Positions 21,963-32,717 of a stretch of DNA of 64,000 bases are shown piece by piece. The position numbers were made by a program, and so were the translations under genes. Every line of letters starts with the position of its first letter. Positions within the stretch are counted from its first letter, which is position 1. Source of the stretch: Candida dubliniensis CD36 (taxonomy: Eukaryota > Ascomycota > Pichiomycetes > Serinales > Debaryomycetaceae); NCBI RefSeq assembly GCF_000026945.1, contig NC_012862.1:546001-610000 (forward strand), given 5' to 3'. The notes under the pieces were generated by a model. That model made no database searches. It was not told the origin of the DNA and saw only the letters and a program-made list of their open reading frames with translations.

Positions 21963-22215
21963 TTTTCTATATAACTATATATTGATTGACGGCAAGACGT
22001 CAGAGATAGAGTATATATATATATATATATATATATCAGTGTCCAACTCTAGTGGTTTGATGCTACTCGGTAGTCTGGTACCCAAGAGACCTAAGATAGG
22101 TCTGGTTTTCCTAACTATTTCACAGAACTTATCTAGGAAAGTATTCTAGAAATCGTCAAATCTCATCCTCCATTCGGAGTCTGCTATCCCAAAATAGCAC
22201 CACCACATTCACGAT
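21905..22215. mobile_element. Possible degenerate LTR or other element remnant
   Basis: This stretch is more G+C-rich and of higher complexity than its flanks. It starts near TGTTGTGG and ends near CCACCACA, so imperfect TG...CA ends can be drawn, and one edge carries the 31-bp direct repeat. No coding sequence, primer-binding site or target duplication is visible. A solo LTR is one reading; unique promoter DNA is another. Confidence 0.25.
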
Positions 22216-22706
22216 TAGAATAGAGAATTGATTTTCTAAGCTTATTAAATATATATATATATATATATATATAGAAAACTTGTTACAATATTTCAAATCA
22301 TATATATTTATTAATGTATATTCATTCATTTTGTTTTTTTGTTTTTTTTTATTTTGTATATTTCGTATTACTAATAATAATTGATAAATCGTAAACAATA
22401 ATCCAAATATATATATGCATATATATATATCCTCCAAAACAAAACAAAAAACATTTGATTTCAAATAATTAATTCATTAATTCATAAACCAATAATCAAG
22501 TCTTTCTTTCTTTCTTTCTTTCAATGGTCATATAAATCATAATAATAATAATAACAACAACAACCATTTTCTCTTTCCAAAAAAAAAACTTATTCATTCA
22601 TATTCATTCATATTTGTTCATATTTGTTCAACCTTTGCTTCAAAACATACATATATACATATACATATATATATCATTCTCATTTTCTCTCTCTAAGTAA
22701 TATTGT

Positions 22707-22886
22707 TTATTCATCTTTTATACCAGCAACAGCTCTAACACTATAATATAATGGAATAGCAGTACTAACAGCAAATAAAGCATAAAATGGATAAACTAAA
22801 AATGCTGATTGTCTACCTCTTAACCATAATGGTTTAGGAGTGTTTTGATAATGTTTTTGTAATTCAATAATTCTTTGTGGATTCAT
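22707..22886 (-). CDS. COX7: Cytochrome c oxidase subunit 7
   Basis: A 59-residue protein is encoded on the minus strand from ATG 22886 to the TAA ending at 22707. It begins with MNPQRIIELQKHYQ, continues with the segment KPLWLRGRQSAFLVYPFY, and ends in a single transmembrane helix (about residues 30-50) and a short charged tail. Budding yeast Cox7 is 60 residues and has the same layout (an -IQLQK- start, KPLWWR, then YPFYA-FA). It is a nuclear-encoded subunit of complex IV in the inner mitochondrial membrane. Two CACGTG boxes lie about 250-295 bp upstream. Confidence 0.93.
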   Translation of the reverse strand: MNPQRIIELQKHYQNTPKPLWLRGRQSAFLVYPFYALFAVSTAIPLYYSVRAVAGIKDE

Positions 22887-22890
22887 GATT

Positions 22891-22955
22891 GAATAGATAG
22901 AATGGGATATAGAATGGGATATAGGATAGGATAGGAGATAGGATAGGATAAGATA
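22891..22955. repeat. GGATA-type minisatellite
   Basis: Irregular units of GGATA, GGGATATAGAAT and GGATAG in tandem, just upstream of the COX7 start codon. It would lie in the COX7 leader or core promoter. Confidence 0.7.
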
Positions 22956-23134
22956 TTTAAAAAAAAAAAAAAAAAAAAAAAGTCAGTAAATAGTTTTTGA
23001 AATAAACCTTGAGAATTTAATGAGCCGATATTTTTTTTTTTCTTCTTCTTCTTCACTTTGGGTGGGTGGGTGGGTTTCATTCTCATCAATTACCATTGGT
23101 TGATTGAAACAACAACAACAACAACAACAACCAT

Positions 23135-23181
23135 CACGTGATTTTTATTTGAAACTACTTGCACGACCTCTTAGTCACGTG
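23135..23181. promoter_or_regulatory. Paired CACGTG (Cbf1-type) boxes upstream of COX7
   Basis: CACGTG occurs at 23135-23140 (in TCACGTGA) and at 23176-23181 (in GTCACGTGC), 41 bp apart and 249-295 bp upstream of the COX7 ATG. In Candida, Cbf1 is known to bind promoters of respiratory and ribosomal protein genes. The pairing and position next to an oxidase subunit gene fit such use; the functional link is inferred. Confidence 0.55.
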
Positions 23182-23367
23182 CAATGCCCATACTATTATT
23201 ATTATTATTATTATTATTATCCACAATTGATTGAGGTTTCATTTTGCAGTAAAAAAAAATGAAAGATAACCAAATGACTCAAAAAAACTTTACAAAAAGC
23301 TTAACGTTAATTGAAATGTATAATGATTGGTTAATATAATTTATTTATTTATCTTATATGATCTAAT

Positions 23368-24943
23368 TTACCACCAACCATCAACATCATCATCAACATC
23401 ATCATCATCATTGTTGTTGTTGTTATTATCATCTACATCACTAACCATATCATCACTATAGCTATTATAATCACTTAATTCCACTACATCATCTTCTTCT
23501 TCTTCTTCTTCTTGTTCTTCTTCATTATTATCATAATCAGTGGCATCGACATTAAAATTATCCATTTCATCCAATGCATCTCGTATATCTTCAGAATCAT
23601 AATATGAATCATCATCATCATCATCATCTCCACTCAATTGTATTATATTTTCTTGTTCAGGACTTGATAAATGTATACTATCTTGGCTATCATTCATCAG
23701 ATGTTCAAGAGAAACATCATCATCATCATCATCATCATCGTCGTCGTCGTGGACACCATCGTCATCATCGGAAAACGCTCGATCAATTACACTAGATGTG
23801 GCACTTTCAAATCCATGCCAATCTTCATGAATTGCACTATTATTACCAAATGAATCACTATTACGATTACGTATAACAGGAAAAATATCACCATTTTCAT
23901 GTTGGACATATTCAACATCATAATCACTAACATTTTCATTTTCATTTTCATTTTCATTTTCATTACTATCATTATCATCAACATTACCGTTAACCCTATT
24001 ATTACGATTATTGTTATTGTTATTGTTATCAGTAGTATGGGTAATAATTTCACTATCATTATCACTATCACTACCAACCGGTATTTCATTAGCTGTTCTA
24101 CTATCAATAAAACTATCATCAGAATCATATTCATTTATTTCAACACTTTGACGAAATCCCGCTACAACATCTTCAAATGCATCGTCTTCATCATCTTCAT
24201 TTTCATCATCTTCATCTTCTTCACTTTCTCCATTGATAATTCTTGTTGATCTTCTAAATCGAGTTCCACAATGAGAACATATTGATCCATGAGCTTCCCA
24301 ATGACAATTCCCACATCTTGCAACTCCATCAGAACAATCAATTAATGTTGTCACAGTATTATTAAATAAATCACCAAATATTGATTTATTTTTAACATCT
24401 AAATTATAAGTTTTTAAACATTCCAATTTTCTATTCATCAAATGATTATTATCATTATCATCATCACCAATAATAATAATATTATCAGTTATTGATTCAA
24501 TAATTTTATGACAAATTTCTTTTAAATGAATATTTAAAATTGGTTTATTTTCAATATCATGACGACATGTTGGACAATTAATTTTATTAGAAAACCATTG
24601 ATATATACAATCATAACAAAATGAATGACCACATTCTATTGTCATTGGAATAATCATAATTTCTGAACATATTGAACATTCTAAATTTGTTGTTATTTTC
24701 GATAATAAATATGATGTTAATGAATGGTCCTAAAAAAAAAAAAAAAAAAAAAAAACCATATTGGTTAGTATTTTAAAAGCTATGCCCTCTGTTTAACCCT
24801 ACTCAATCAATAAGTAGTAAATATAAACAATGCAATGTTATATACTATTTCTTGGTTGGGTTAAAATGGAAATAAGGTAGGACTATATATTATATACATA
24901 CCATTGATTCCCACATTTTGATAATTTGAGTATCATCAGTCAT
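23368..24943 (-). CDS. PSH1: RING-finger E3 ligase Psh1-like; one intron
   Basis: Spliced: exon 1 24943-24902 (14 codons), intron 24901-24730, exon 2 24729-23368, 467 residues in total. The donor is GTATGT, the branch point TACTAAC (complement of 24764-24770), the acceptor TAG, phase 0. Exon 2 supplies the first RING cysteines, C-S-I-C (Cys32 and Cys35). Then come CGHSFCYDC and CPTCRHD, a complete C3HC4 RING. A second Cys-rich knot, RCGNCHW...CSHCGTRFR, and a very acidic Asp/Glu-rich C-terminal half follow. The same architecture, including the NCHW knot, is known in budding yeast Psh1, the E3 that limits centromeric histone H3 (Cse4) at ectopic sites. A long run of Asp and an Asn run are polymorphism-prone. 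A model starting at the first ATG of the long frame (24657) would lose half the RING. Confidence 0.85.
24730..24901 (-). other. Intron of PSH1 (172 nt)
   Basis: Donor GTATGT at 24901-24896, branch point TACTAAC at 24770-24764, and acceptor TAG at 24732-24730 preceded by an uninterrupted T-run. Splicing joins exon 1 in phase 0 to a frame that restores the RING. Confidence 0.9.
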
Positions 24944-25430
24944 ATTGAATTAAGATTAAATAAAATAATAATAAGGGCATAGATATATATATAAGTGTGT
25001 GTAAATATATTAAACCTAATAATAAAACAACCAAGATATTATTGATTGACGTGTGACTTATAAGTTATTGTTATTGTTATTGTTGTTGTTGTTGTTGTTG
25101 ATGTTGTTGATGTTGTTTGTAATTCTATTTGAATTTTAATTTGATTGTGATTATTTTTTTTTTTTTTTTGTTAGTGTAAAGTGTTCTTGTCGTTTGTTTT
25201 AGAATTTTTGTCGTGCAATTTTAAACAAACGTTATGATTAAATCTACTTCTACTTCTTCTTCTTCTTCTTCTTCTTTTGCTTGTCAATATTCTGGTATAA
25301 CGGGATATCTCTTTGATACGGTGTTGATCATAAAACATAATAGGAATCATTCTATATATATATATATGTAGGTACACATTTGTCTATTAGGTATAACTAT
25401 TTACAAATAAAAAAAAGCCATAAAATTCAA
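24944..25430. other. Intergenic region upstream of PSH1
   Basis: It holds AT-rich repeats: (TTG)n at 25076-25110, a T-run at 25154-25169, (TTC)n at 25250-25275 and (TA)n near 25353-25366. No gene is seen. It contains the PSH1 promoter and the 3' end of the gene at 25431. Confidence 0.6.
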
Positions 25431-25855
25431 TCAATGGGGGGTAGTAGTAGTAGTAGTATTATCTTTCCATTGATTTAATATATAAATTGTTTTATCAATT
25501 AATTCCATAATTTCATTTTCATCATTTTCCAACATTAATTTAACATCACCAATAAAATGACGTAATTTCATTAAAGATTTTTTACCTTCACTTAATAATA
25601 CTTGTTGATCATATTCATTTAAAGAATTATTTTTGATGAAAGTGGTTTGTTTTTGTATTGATTGTAAATTTTTAAATAACATATTTTCAATTAATAAAGT
25701 TTGATCTAATAAATATGGTGTTAAATAAATTTGTTTTTCATGAATAGCAAATTTATTTAATGAATTAATAATTAATTCAAATTGATCAGTTAATACATAA
25801 ATTTTCAATTGTAATATTAATTTAAGCATTTTATATTTATCAAGTAAATTTGATT

Positions 25856-25898
<43 letters not shown>

Positions 25899-28013
25899 GA
25901 TTGTACCTGTGTCATTACCATCAATTGAATCAATTAAATTTTGTGCTTCTTCATATAATTGATAATCAATTAACATTTTAATAAATAAAAATTTATGAGA
26001 ATCATTTAATTGATTATTATTATTAGTAATATAATATCTTAATAAATCTTCTTGTTGTAAACTTGGATGATTTAATGAAATTAATTCCATAAATTTGGAA
26101 TTTTTATGATTATATTGACGAGTTTCCATCATTAAACTTTTAATTTGTAATCGATAATTTAAATCATTAGTAGTAAATTTAAATGTTTCTAATAATAAAT
26201 TAATATCTGGTCTTATACCTCGATTAATCAAATTTTGAAATCCTTGATTCACTCTAAATTCAATTTGTTGTTGTTGTTGTTGTTGTTGTAATTGTAAACC
26301 CAGTTCATTATCTTGATTGTTGTTATTATTATATCTATTCCCTTTGGATCTCCTATCATATCTAAATTCTTCCCATTGAGGTTCATTATATTTTATTCGA
26401 TTCAATGGTTCATATATACGATAAGGATGAAATGGTGACCAAGATTTTTTCAATTGGAAAGATGATTTACCTATCCATCCATTTAATCGATCTATAAATT
26501 GAGGAGCAAATCTTGAATAAGAATAAATAAATGTTTTCGCAATTAAAATTAAATATGATGGATCATAAGCTATAGAAGTTTTTGATGCTTCAATTAATTG
26601 TAACATAGGAATAAATTGATCATGTTTAACATAATAATCCAATAAAATTTTGAAAAATCGTGGTGGAAAAAAATTGATTGTCTTTGTTGATTCAGGGGTG
26701 ACTACTGATCGTTTATATAATTTAAAGATAAAATTAATATTATCCATACTTTTAGAATATCTAATCATAAAATATAACCAACGATGATAAAATTCAATAA
26801 CATTTTCATCATCACCATTATTGTTGTGTACATCTTTTGGTGCAATTGATTCAATAAATTGTAAATCTTCTTTAGTTATATTTTTGGTGAAACTTAAATA
26901 TTCTCGATTAATAATTTCATATTGATAATCAATTGTTTGAATCAAATAATGATTGTAGTACTCTTGGTGGTGGTGGTGGTGGTGGTGATGGTGATGTTGA
27001 TATTTTTTAATTAATCTTTTAAATTCTTTTAATTCATGACTAGTTCCAAATCGATAAAATTCTAATAATAATAAACTAATAGTTTTAATCAGGGGTGGTT
27101 GACATTTTGGTGAATTCATCCATAATTGATAAATGAAAAATAAATGTTCAAATAAACAATCATGACCAATTAATTGTGGAGTTAAACTATTAATTAATGA
27201 ATTAGATAAATTAAATTGAGTATTAATGATTAATTTATGGAATCTTTTTTTAAATTCAATGATTTCATAACGATTAATAAATGTTGATAAATAATATAAC
27301 ACAGTTTTTTCATTCAATTGTTCTTGATTAATTTTTTTCTCTAATAATTTCATCAGTTCAATATCATTCATATGATAATATAACCATATACGATAAGGAT
27401 ATAAAATTGATGAATTATTAAACTTGTCCTCAATTTCATTTGATTTAATCAATTCATATAATATTGGTATTCGAGAATTAATAAAATTATAATAAGGTAT
27501 ATCATAATGGATTTTATTTGCCGTTTTAAAATATGGAATTTCTATTCCAGTAGAAGTTTGAGGCATTGATGGACAATTTTCAAATGATTTATCAATAATA
27601 ATTGTAATCAATTCTGGTGATAATTGATTCGTCATCATTGTTGTATGTAACATTTTATCCAGTATCGATTTCCCCTGTTTTATTAATTCAACCATTTCTT
27701 CAATAAATTGATGTTGTTGAAAGGATAATGACTGATAATTGTCTTTGCTTGGTATACTTTTTGATATCTTAGTAGTAGAATCTTCTTGATCAGTTCGACG
27801 ACTTATCCAATCAAAACAAGTTGGTGAATAAACTTGTTGTACACGTGAATTATCAGTTGAAAAATAATGACATAATTTTATTTGCAGTGATGGTGATAGT
27901 CGTGATAAGTAAATTCTAACGGTGTTATTACTGATCTGTCGTATTCGAGTGTGAAATAATTGTTCAGTATTCTTAATAACCTGCTTCCCCATAAGCAGCA
28001 GTATATTACTCAT
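25431..28013 (-). CDS. Probable mitochondrial protein of unknown function
   Basis: This is an 860-codon frame I cannot assign to a family. The N terminus is basic, with Arg, Ser, Asn and few acids in the first ~60 residues (for example HTRIRQISNNTVRIYLSRLSPS), which fits a mitochondrial targeting sequence. The body is alternating hydrophobic and helical, with Leu/Ile/Tyr-rich segments of about 30-40 residues. That is the look of fast-evolving fungal PPR-like or helical-repeat mitochondrial RNA and translation factors, but I see no firm repeat register. It carries His10, Gln8 and Asn14 runs. An alternative start is the Met at residue 8. It is divergent from APL2. The coding call is firm; the function is open. 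Confidence 0.75.
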
Positions 28014-28887
28014 TATATTTGGTTAGTCATAAAAATAAAGCAACAAGCAACAACAACAAATACCAAAGGTAATGAATAGTTAGAAAAGGTGTTAACGAAT
28101 GAATGAATGAATGAATGAATGATTATAGCCTATGGAGTTTGGTAGGTTGTCAAAATGTGAGACAACCAAAAAAAAAAAAAATTTGTGTTGATTTTGGAAA
28201 AAATACACTTTTCTCTGGTCGTGTGCAGATTGTGAAAAGGCTACCAATTTATACTACTACTAATTCTTCCTTCTTGTTTACCCATTTTTTTTTTTACATA
28301 TTCATTTAATTACAGTCTATAATATAAAACTAGATTGTCCTAGTATTAGTAACACTAAACGAACTTGTATATAAACTGTTGCATAAGATGATATTTTGGT
28401 TTCATATTGTAACGAAAATCATTTGAAAATATGGTGAATAATGTTGAAAAAAACAAAATCCATATCAGCCCTGTTATTTAAAATAAAGTCATAAATCAAT
28501 GTTGTTTTAATCAAGTTATTATCTGCTGATGCTTATAAAACTTATTTAATATATATCTTTATGTTATGCTTATAAATAAGTGTAAAGTAAAGTAAAGTAA
28601 AGTAAAGAATGAATCAAACTACGATACGACATTTTGACACAGACACGTAGTTTATACTTATGTCGTCCCCCATTGACAAATGTCGCATGTTTTTGTTTTG
28701 TTGTTCAAATTTTGCTTTTGTTTATGAAATTTTGATTTCAAATTATTTAACTAAAAAACTTTTTTAATACTAATTGGTCAACAACTTTACTAATTTCATT
28801 GATATACTTTATATTGTTGTTGTTGTTGCTGTTGTTGTCATCATCTATACACCCCCCCCCCCCCCTATTTTCTCTTATTGATTAACC
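28014..28887. other. Divergent intergenic region between the 860-codon gene and APL2
   Basis: No gene is seen. Features are (GAAT)n at 28098-28121, A/T runs, (AAAGT)n at 28582-28606, and a C14 tract at 28852-28865 that ends 22 nt before the APL2 ATG. The middle part (28320-28560) is unique AT-rich sequence. Confidence 0.6.
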
Positions 28888-31200
28888 ATGTCATCGTCAT
28901 CTTATAAACAAACTATTAATAAAAACTTCAATAAAGTCAATAGTATTCTTGAACGAAAGTTAAGGAAATACCTTGTTGGTCCTAAAAAAGGTGAAACATT
29001 TGAATTGAAAAATGGATTAGTATCACAATATAAACATGAACGTAAAGATGCTATTCAAAGAGTGATTCAAGCAATGACAGTAGGTAAAGATGTATCATCA
29101 TTATTCCCTGATGTATTAAAAAATATTGCCACTTATGATTTGGAACAAAAAAAATTGGTTTATTTATATTTAATGAATTATGCTAAAACTAATCCTGAAT
29201 TATGTATTTTAGCCGTTAATACATTTGTACAAGATACTGAAGATCCTAATCCTTTAATTAGAGCATTAGCAATTAGAACAATGGGATGCATTAGAGTGGC
29301 TAAAATGGTGGAATATTTGGAAATTCCTTTACAAAGAACTTTAGCTGATGAAAACCCTTATGTTAGGAAAACTGCTGCTATTTGTGTTGCCAAATTATTT
29401 GATTTAAATCCCGAAATGTGTGTTGAATTTGGATTTTTAGATGAATTGAAAAAATTATTAAGTGATCCTAATCCAATGGTTGTTGCTAATGCAATTAATT
29501 CCTTGAGTGAAATTAGAGATATGAATACTAATGAAAATTTAGAAATTTTGGCATTTAATAGAGAAGTCATTAATAGTTTATTATTGTGTCTTAATGAATG
29601 TACTGAATGGGGGAGAATCACCATTTTGAATACATTGGCAGAATATGACACTAATAATGCTGAAGAAGCTAATCATATTATGGAAAGAGTCATACCACAA
29701 TTACAACATGTTAATCCTTCCGTTGTTTTAAGTTCAATTAAAGCTATTTTACATCATTTAAATGCTATCCCCGTCACGGCCCAAAGAAGTAATATATTGA
29801 AGAAATTATCAGCTCCATTAGTTTCTTTAGTAAGTACTTCTATACCAGAAGCTCAATATGTGGGGTTGAAAAATATTAGAATTATTTTAGAAAAATATCC
29901 TAATGTATTATCTAAAGAATTACGAGTTTTTTTCATTAAATATTCTGATCCATTATATTTAAAATTGGAAAAATTGGAAATTATGATTCGATTAGCTAGT
30001 GAACAAAATAGTGGACTTTTATTGGGAGAATTGAAAGAATATGCTATGGAATTTGAACCAGCATTAGTAACAAAAGCCATTAAATCTATTGGATCAGTTG
30101 CCATTAAACTTCAAGAAAGTGCAGTTAAGGCAATTAATCTTTTACATGAAATCATTGATGAAAGAGGTGGTGAATTAATTATTAATGAAGCAGTAGTTGT
30201 ATTGGTTAATATTTTAAGACGTTATCCTGGGAAAAATGATTTAGCTACCTTGATTATACCAGTTATTTCCAATCATGTTAATGAATTAAATAAAACTGAA
30301 GCATTATCAGGTTATATATGGTTATTAGGAGAATATCCAAAATATTTTTCTGGTTTATATGAAAAATTGAAAAATTTAGTCGATGGGTTTTTGGAAGATG
30401 ATTCAGTATTACAATTGAATATTTTATCTACTATTGTTAAGATTAATTTGGAATTATCTAGCAGTAATGGTGGTCAATATTCTAATTTATTACAAAAAAT
30501 TTTAGAATTGGCCACTAAAGATTGTGAAAATGCTGATGTTAGAGATAAAGCTTATATATATTGGAGATTATTATCATCTTCATCTAGTGAAGATCAACAA
30601 AAGAAGATTTTATTGACAAAATTACCACCTATTGAAACAACAATTAGTTCATTTAGTCCAAGTTTATTAGAAACTTTATTGGATGAATTATCTACTTTAT
30701 CATCAGTTTATTATAAACCAGCGAAGACATTTATTGATCCTAATGCATATTCACGAGTTCCCGTGGAAAAGAAGAATAAAACAAAGATTGAAGATTTGAA
30801 AAATATGGCTAAAGAAGAAATCATCACTAATGCTAGAAATGATAATTTACTTGATTTCGATGATGATGAAGAAGAAGAGGGGGATGCACTTAGTGGGTCT
30901 AATGGTGATGGTAATGGTAATGTTGGAAATTTATTAGATGAATTGAATGATTTGTTTAGTACTCCACCACCACCACCATCAACATCTCAATCGACTCAAC
31001 TGCAAACCACTGGAGGGCAAACTTCAACTAATGATATTTTAAGTTTATTCAATACAACTATTCCACACCAATCGACTCAAAGTTCAAGTACTCATGGTAT
31101 TGAAAACTTATCTGTTTCCGGAAATGCATCTACAACTACTACAAATAAAAATAAAAATAATAATAATAATGTTAACAATGATCTTTTGGATCTTTTTTGA
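28888..31200 (+). CDS. APL2: AP-1 adaptor complex large beta subunit
   Basis: This is a beta-adaptin of 770 residues, close to yeast Apl2 (726). Residues ~15-600 form the adaptin trunk of helical repeats, with the typical start YLVGPKKGE-type segment, LYLMNYAKTNPELCILAVN and PLIRALAIRTMGCIRV. After a hinge with LLDFDDDEE (a clathrin-box-like acidic Leu motif near 650), the protein ends exactly in a clathrin box, Leu-Leu-Asp-Leu-Phe. There is no long C-terminal ear, as in yeast Apl2. It acts in clathrin-coated transport between Golgi and endosomes. The poly-Asn and Gly/Asn runs near the C terminus are low complexity. Confidence 0.93.
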   Translation: MSSSSYKQTINKNFNKVNSILERKLRKYLVGPKKGETFELKNGLVSQYKHERKDAIQRVIQAMTVGKDVSSLFPDVLKNIATYDLEQKKLVYLYLMNYAKTNPELCILAVNTFVQDTEDPNPLIRALAIRTMGCIRVAKMVEYLEIPLQRTLADENPYVRKTAAICVAKLFDLNPEMCVEFGFLDELKKLLSDPNPMVVANAINSLSEIRDMNTNENLEILAFNREVINSLLLCLNECTEWGRITILNTLAEYDTNNAEEANHIMERVIPQLQHVNPSVVLSSIKAILHHLNAIPVTAQRSNILKKLSAPLVSLVSTSIPEAQYVGLKNIRIILEKYPNVLSKELRVFFIKYSDPLYLKLEKLEIMIRLASEQNSGLLLGELKEYAMEFEPALVTKAIKSIGSVAIKLQESAVKAINLLHEIIDERGGELIINEAVVVLVNILRRYPGKNDLATLIIPVISNHVNELNKTEALSGYIWLLGEYPKYFSGLYEKLKNLVDGFLEDDSVLQLNILSTIVKINLELSSSNGGQYSNLLQKILELATKDCENADVRDKAYIYWRLLSSSSSEDQQKKILLTKLPPIETTISSFSPSLLETLLDELSTLSSVYYKPAKTFIDPNAYSRVPVEKKNKTKIEDLKNMAKEEIITNARNDNLLDFDDDEEEEGDALSGSNGDGNGNVGNLLDELNDLFSTPPPPPSTSQSTQLQTTGGQTSTNDILSLFNTTIPHQSTQSSSTHGIENLSVSGNASTTTTNKNKNNNNNVNNDLLDLF

Positions 31201-31210
31201 AGAATAATTC

Positions 31211-31241
<31 letters not shown>

Positions 31242-31336
31242 TATATATGTTTGTGTGTGTTTGTTTTTCGTTTATAGATTTGAAAGCAAATATTTTGAAA
31301 ATATTAATATCTTTAGTCGTTTAGTATTTCTTCTAT

Positions 31337-31879
31337 CTATATTGACAGTAATAATCTATTAATTATATCTTGTTTCAATTGTTCTTTTTCATCAATTGAA
31401 TCTGAATCGCCATCAATACCACCACTTTCTCCTCTCTTATCATTCTTATCACCATCATTTATCGTCACTATTCGTTCATTAATCAAATTTTTAATTTTTG
31501 ATTTAATTTCATGACATTTTTTATTAATTTGATCAATTTCTAAAAATTTATAATCAATTTGATTTTTTAATAACATAATTAAACTTTCTCGACTTTGATG
31601 AGGTCGATAAGTATTTAATAAATGATTAATATTAATTAAAATTAAATTTATATCATGAATTTTTTTTTCATATTTAATTGGATCAATACTTAATATACCA
31701 ATTAATTCTAAAAAATTCAATAATAATGAATCCATTAATTTATGTAATTCTTTAATTTTTGTTTCTGATGTTAAATTTTCATCTCCTGTAGAATCGTCAG
31801 TATCGGCATCATGATTCCCATTAATATTAATATTAGTGTCATTGGTGGTGGTGGTTGGGGCAGCAGTGTTATTATTATT

Positions 31880-31911
<32 letters not shown>

Positions 31912-32284
31912 ATAACTGTTCCCATTGAGAATCTTTTAAATTGGGTAATTTATCTTCAAATAACCAAATATTACCATATCCTCGATATTGTAAACCTTCT
32001 GGTTGTTTTGGGGGTATTAAAAATCGTAATTCTCCTGGAGGTATAGAATTATCTTCTTCTACAGAGATGGAATTATGATCAGTATTCTCCTGATTGGGAA
32101 CCTCTTCTACTTTAACCTCTGATGGTAATGATGCTTTGTTATTTTCTTGCCAGGTTGAAAGTTTTTGTAAATTTTCTTTAGTGAAAAATTTATAATATGG
32201 AGGAGGTGGTGGATATAATGATGATATTAGGTCTTCATTATTCGTCGTGGTGGTGGTGTTGTTGTTGTTGTTATCTATTGACAT
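31337..32284 (-). CDS. MED7: Mediator complex subunit 7
   Basis: Med7 is a middle-module subunit of the RNA polymerase II Mediator. It has 315 residues from the first ATG at 32284 (upstream in-frame codons have no ATG). The conserved start [14 protein letters not shown] is at about residues 22-35, the [13 protein letters not shown] segment at ~85-97, and a helical C-terminal region that pairs with Med21 at ~180-290. An Asn15 run and a Thr/Asn run lie between them. It is convergent with APL2 and divergent from HRT1. Confidence 0.92.
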
Positions 32285-32717
32285 TATTCTCTTTATATGT
32301 ACCAACTGGGGCTTGATTCAAGGTGATTTGTATTGATATTATTTTAAGGAGATACACCAAAAGAGTGGTGGAAAGAAAATATCTTGTGTAGTGGTTGTTT
32401 GTTTGTTTGTTGAAAAAAAAAAAATTAACTTTTGAGGAGAGAAAGTTGAAAACAATATTTTGATGAATTTCTAATCAATCAATTAATACTTCTCCTACCC
32501 CTTTTACTTTTCTATACTTTAAAGAATCTTTTAACCACAGTGGTTATAATTATACACTAAAGGAGTTCAAATAAATTATACAATTCATTAGTTTATCCCA
32601 CTTATTGCACCACCACTCCCCCCAAATATATTACTTTGCCTTCACTTAATTATAAACCTAACCACATTCCCACCCAACCTACACGCGTACATATATATAT
32701 ATATATAATTTGGAAAT
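32285..32717. other. Divergent MED7/HRT1 intergenic region
   Basis: About 430 bp. It holds GTTTG repeats near 32397-32411, an A-run, and the ACGCGT box at 32683-32688 (listed) followed by (TA)n just before HRT1. No gene is seen. Confidence 0.6.
32683..32688. promoter_or_regulatory. MluI cell-cycle box (ACGCGT) upstream of HRT1
   Basis: ACGCGT lies 30 bp upstream of the HRT1 ATG, in an (AT)n context. It may lie in the leader rather than the promoter. It is one of three such boxes in the window. Confidence 0.4.

Larger units (their letters stand above)
21673..22706. other. Intergenic region with repeats and a possible element scar
   Basis: This lies between the Wapl-like gene and COX7. It contains (GATA)n near 21776-21805, three separate (TA)n tracts (about 21821-21847, 22014-22036, 22250-22273), a 31-bp direct repeat (listed) and a more G+C-rich, non-repetitive stretch at about 21905-22215 (listed). 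From 22220 to 22700 only AT-rich repeats and TTC/CTTT runs are seen. Confidence 0.55.
22887..23367. other. Intergenic region upstream of COX7
   Basis: This is the promoter side of COX7 and the 3' end of PSH1. It includes a GGATA-type minisatellite (22891-22955), an A22-type run at 22960-22981, (TTC)n and (GGGT)n near 23040-23075, two CACGTG boxes (listed), (TTA)n near 23193-23220 and a lone TGACTCA at 23275. No gene is seen. Confidence 0.6.
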
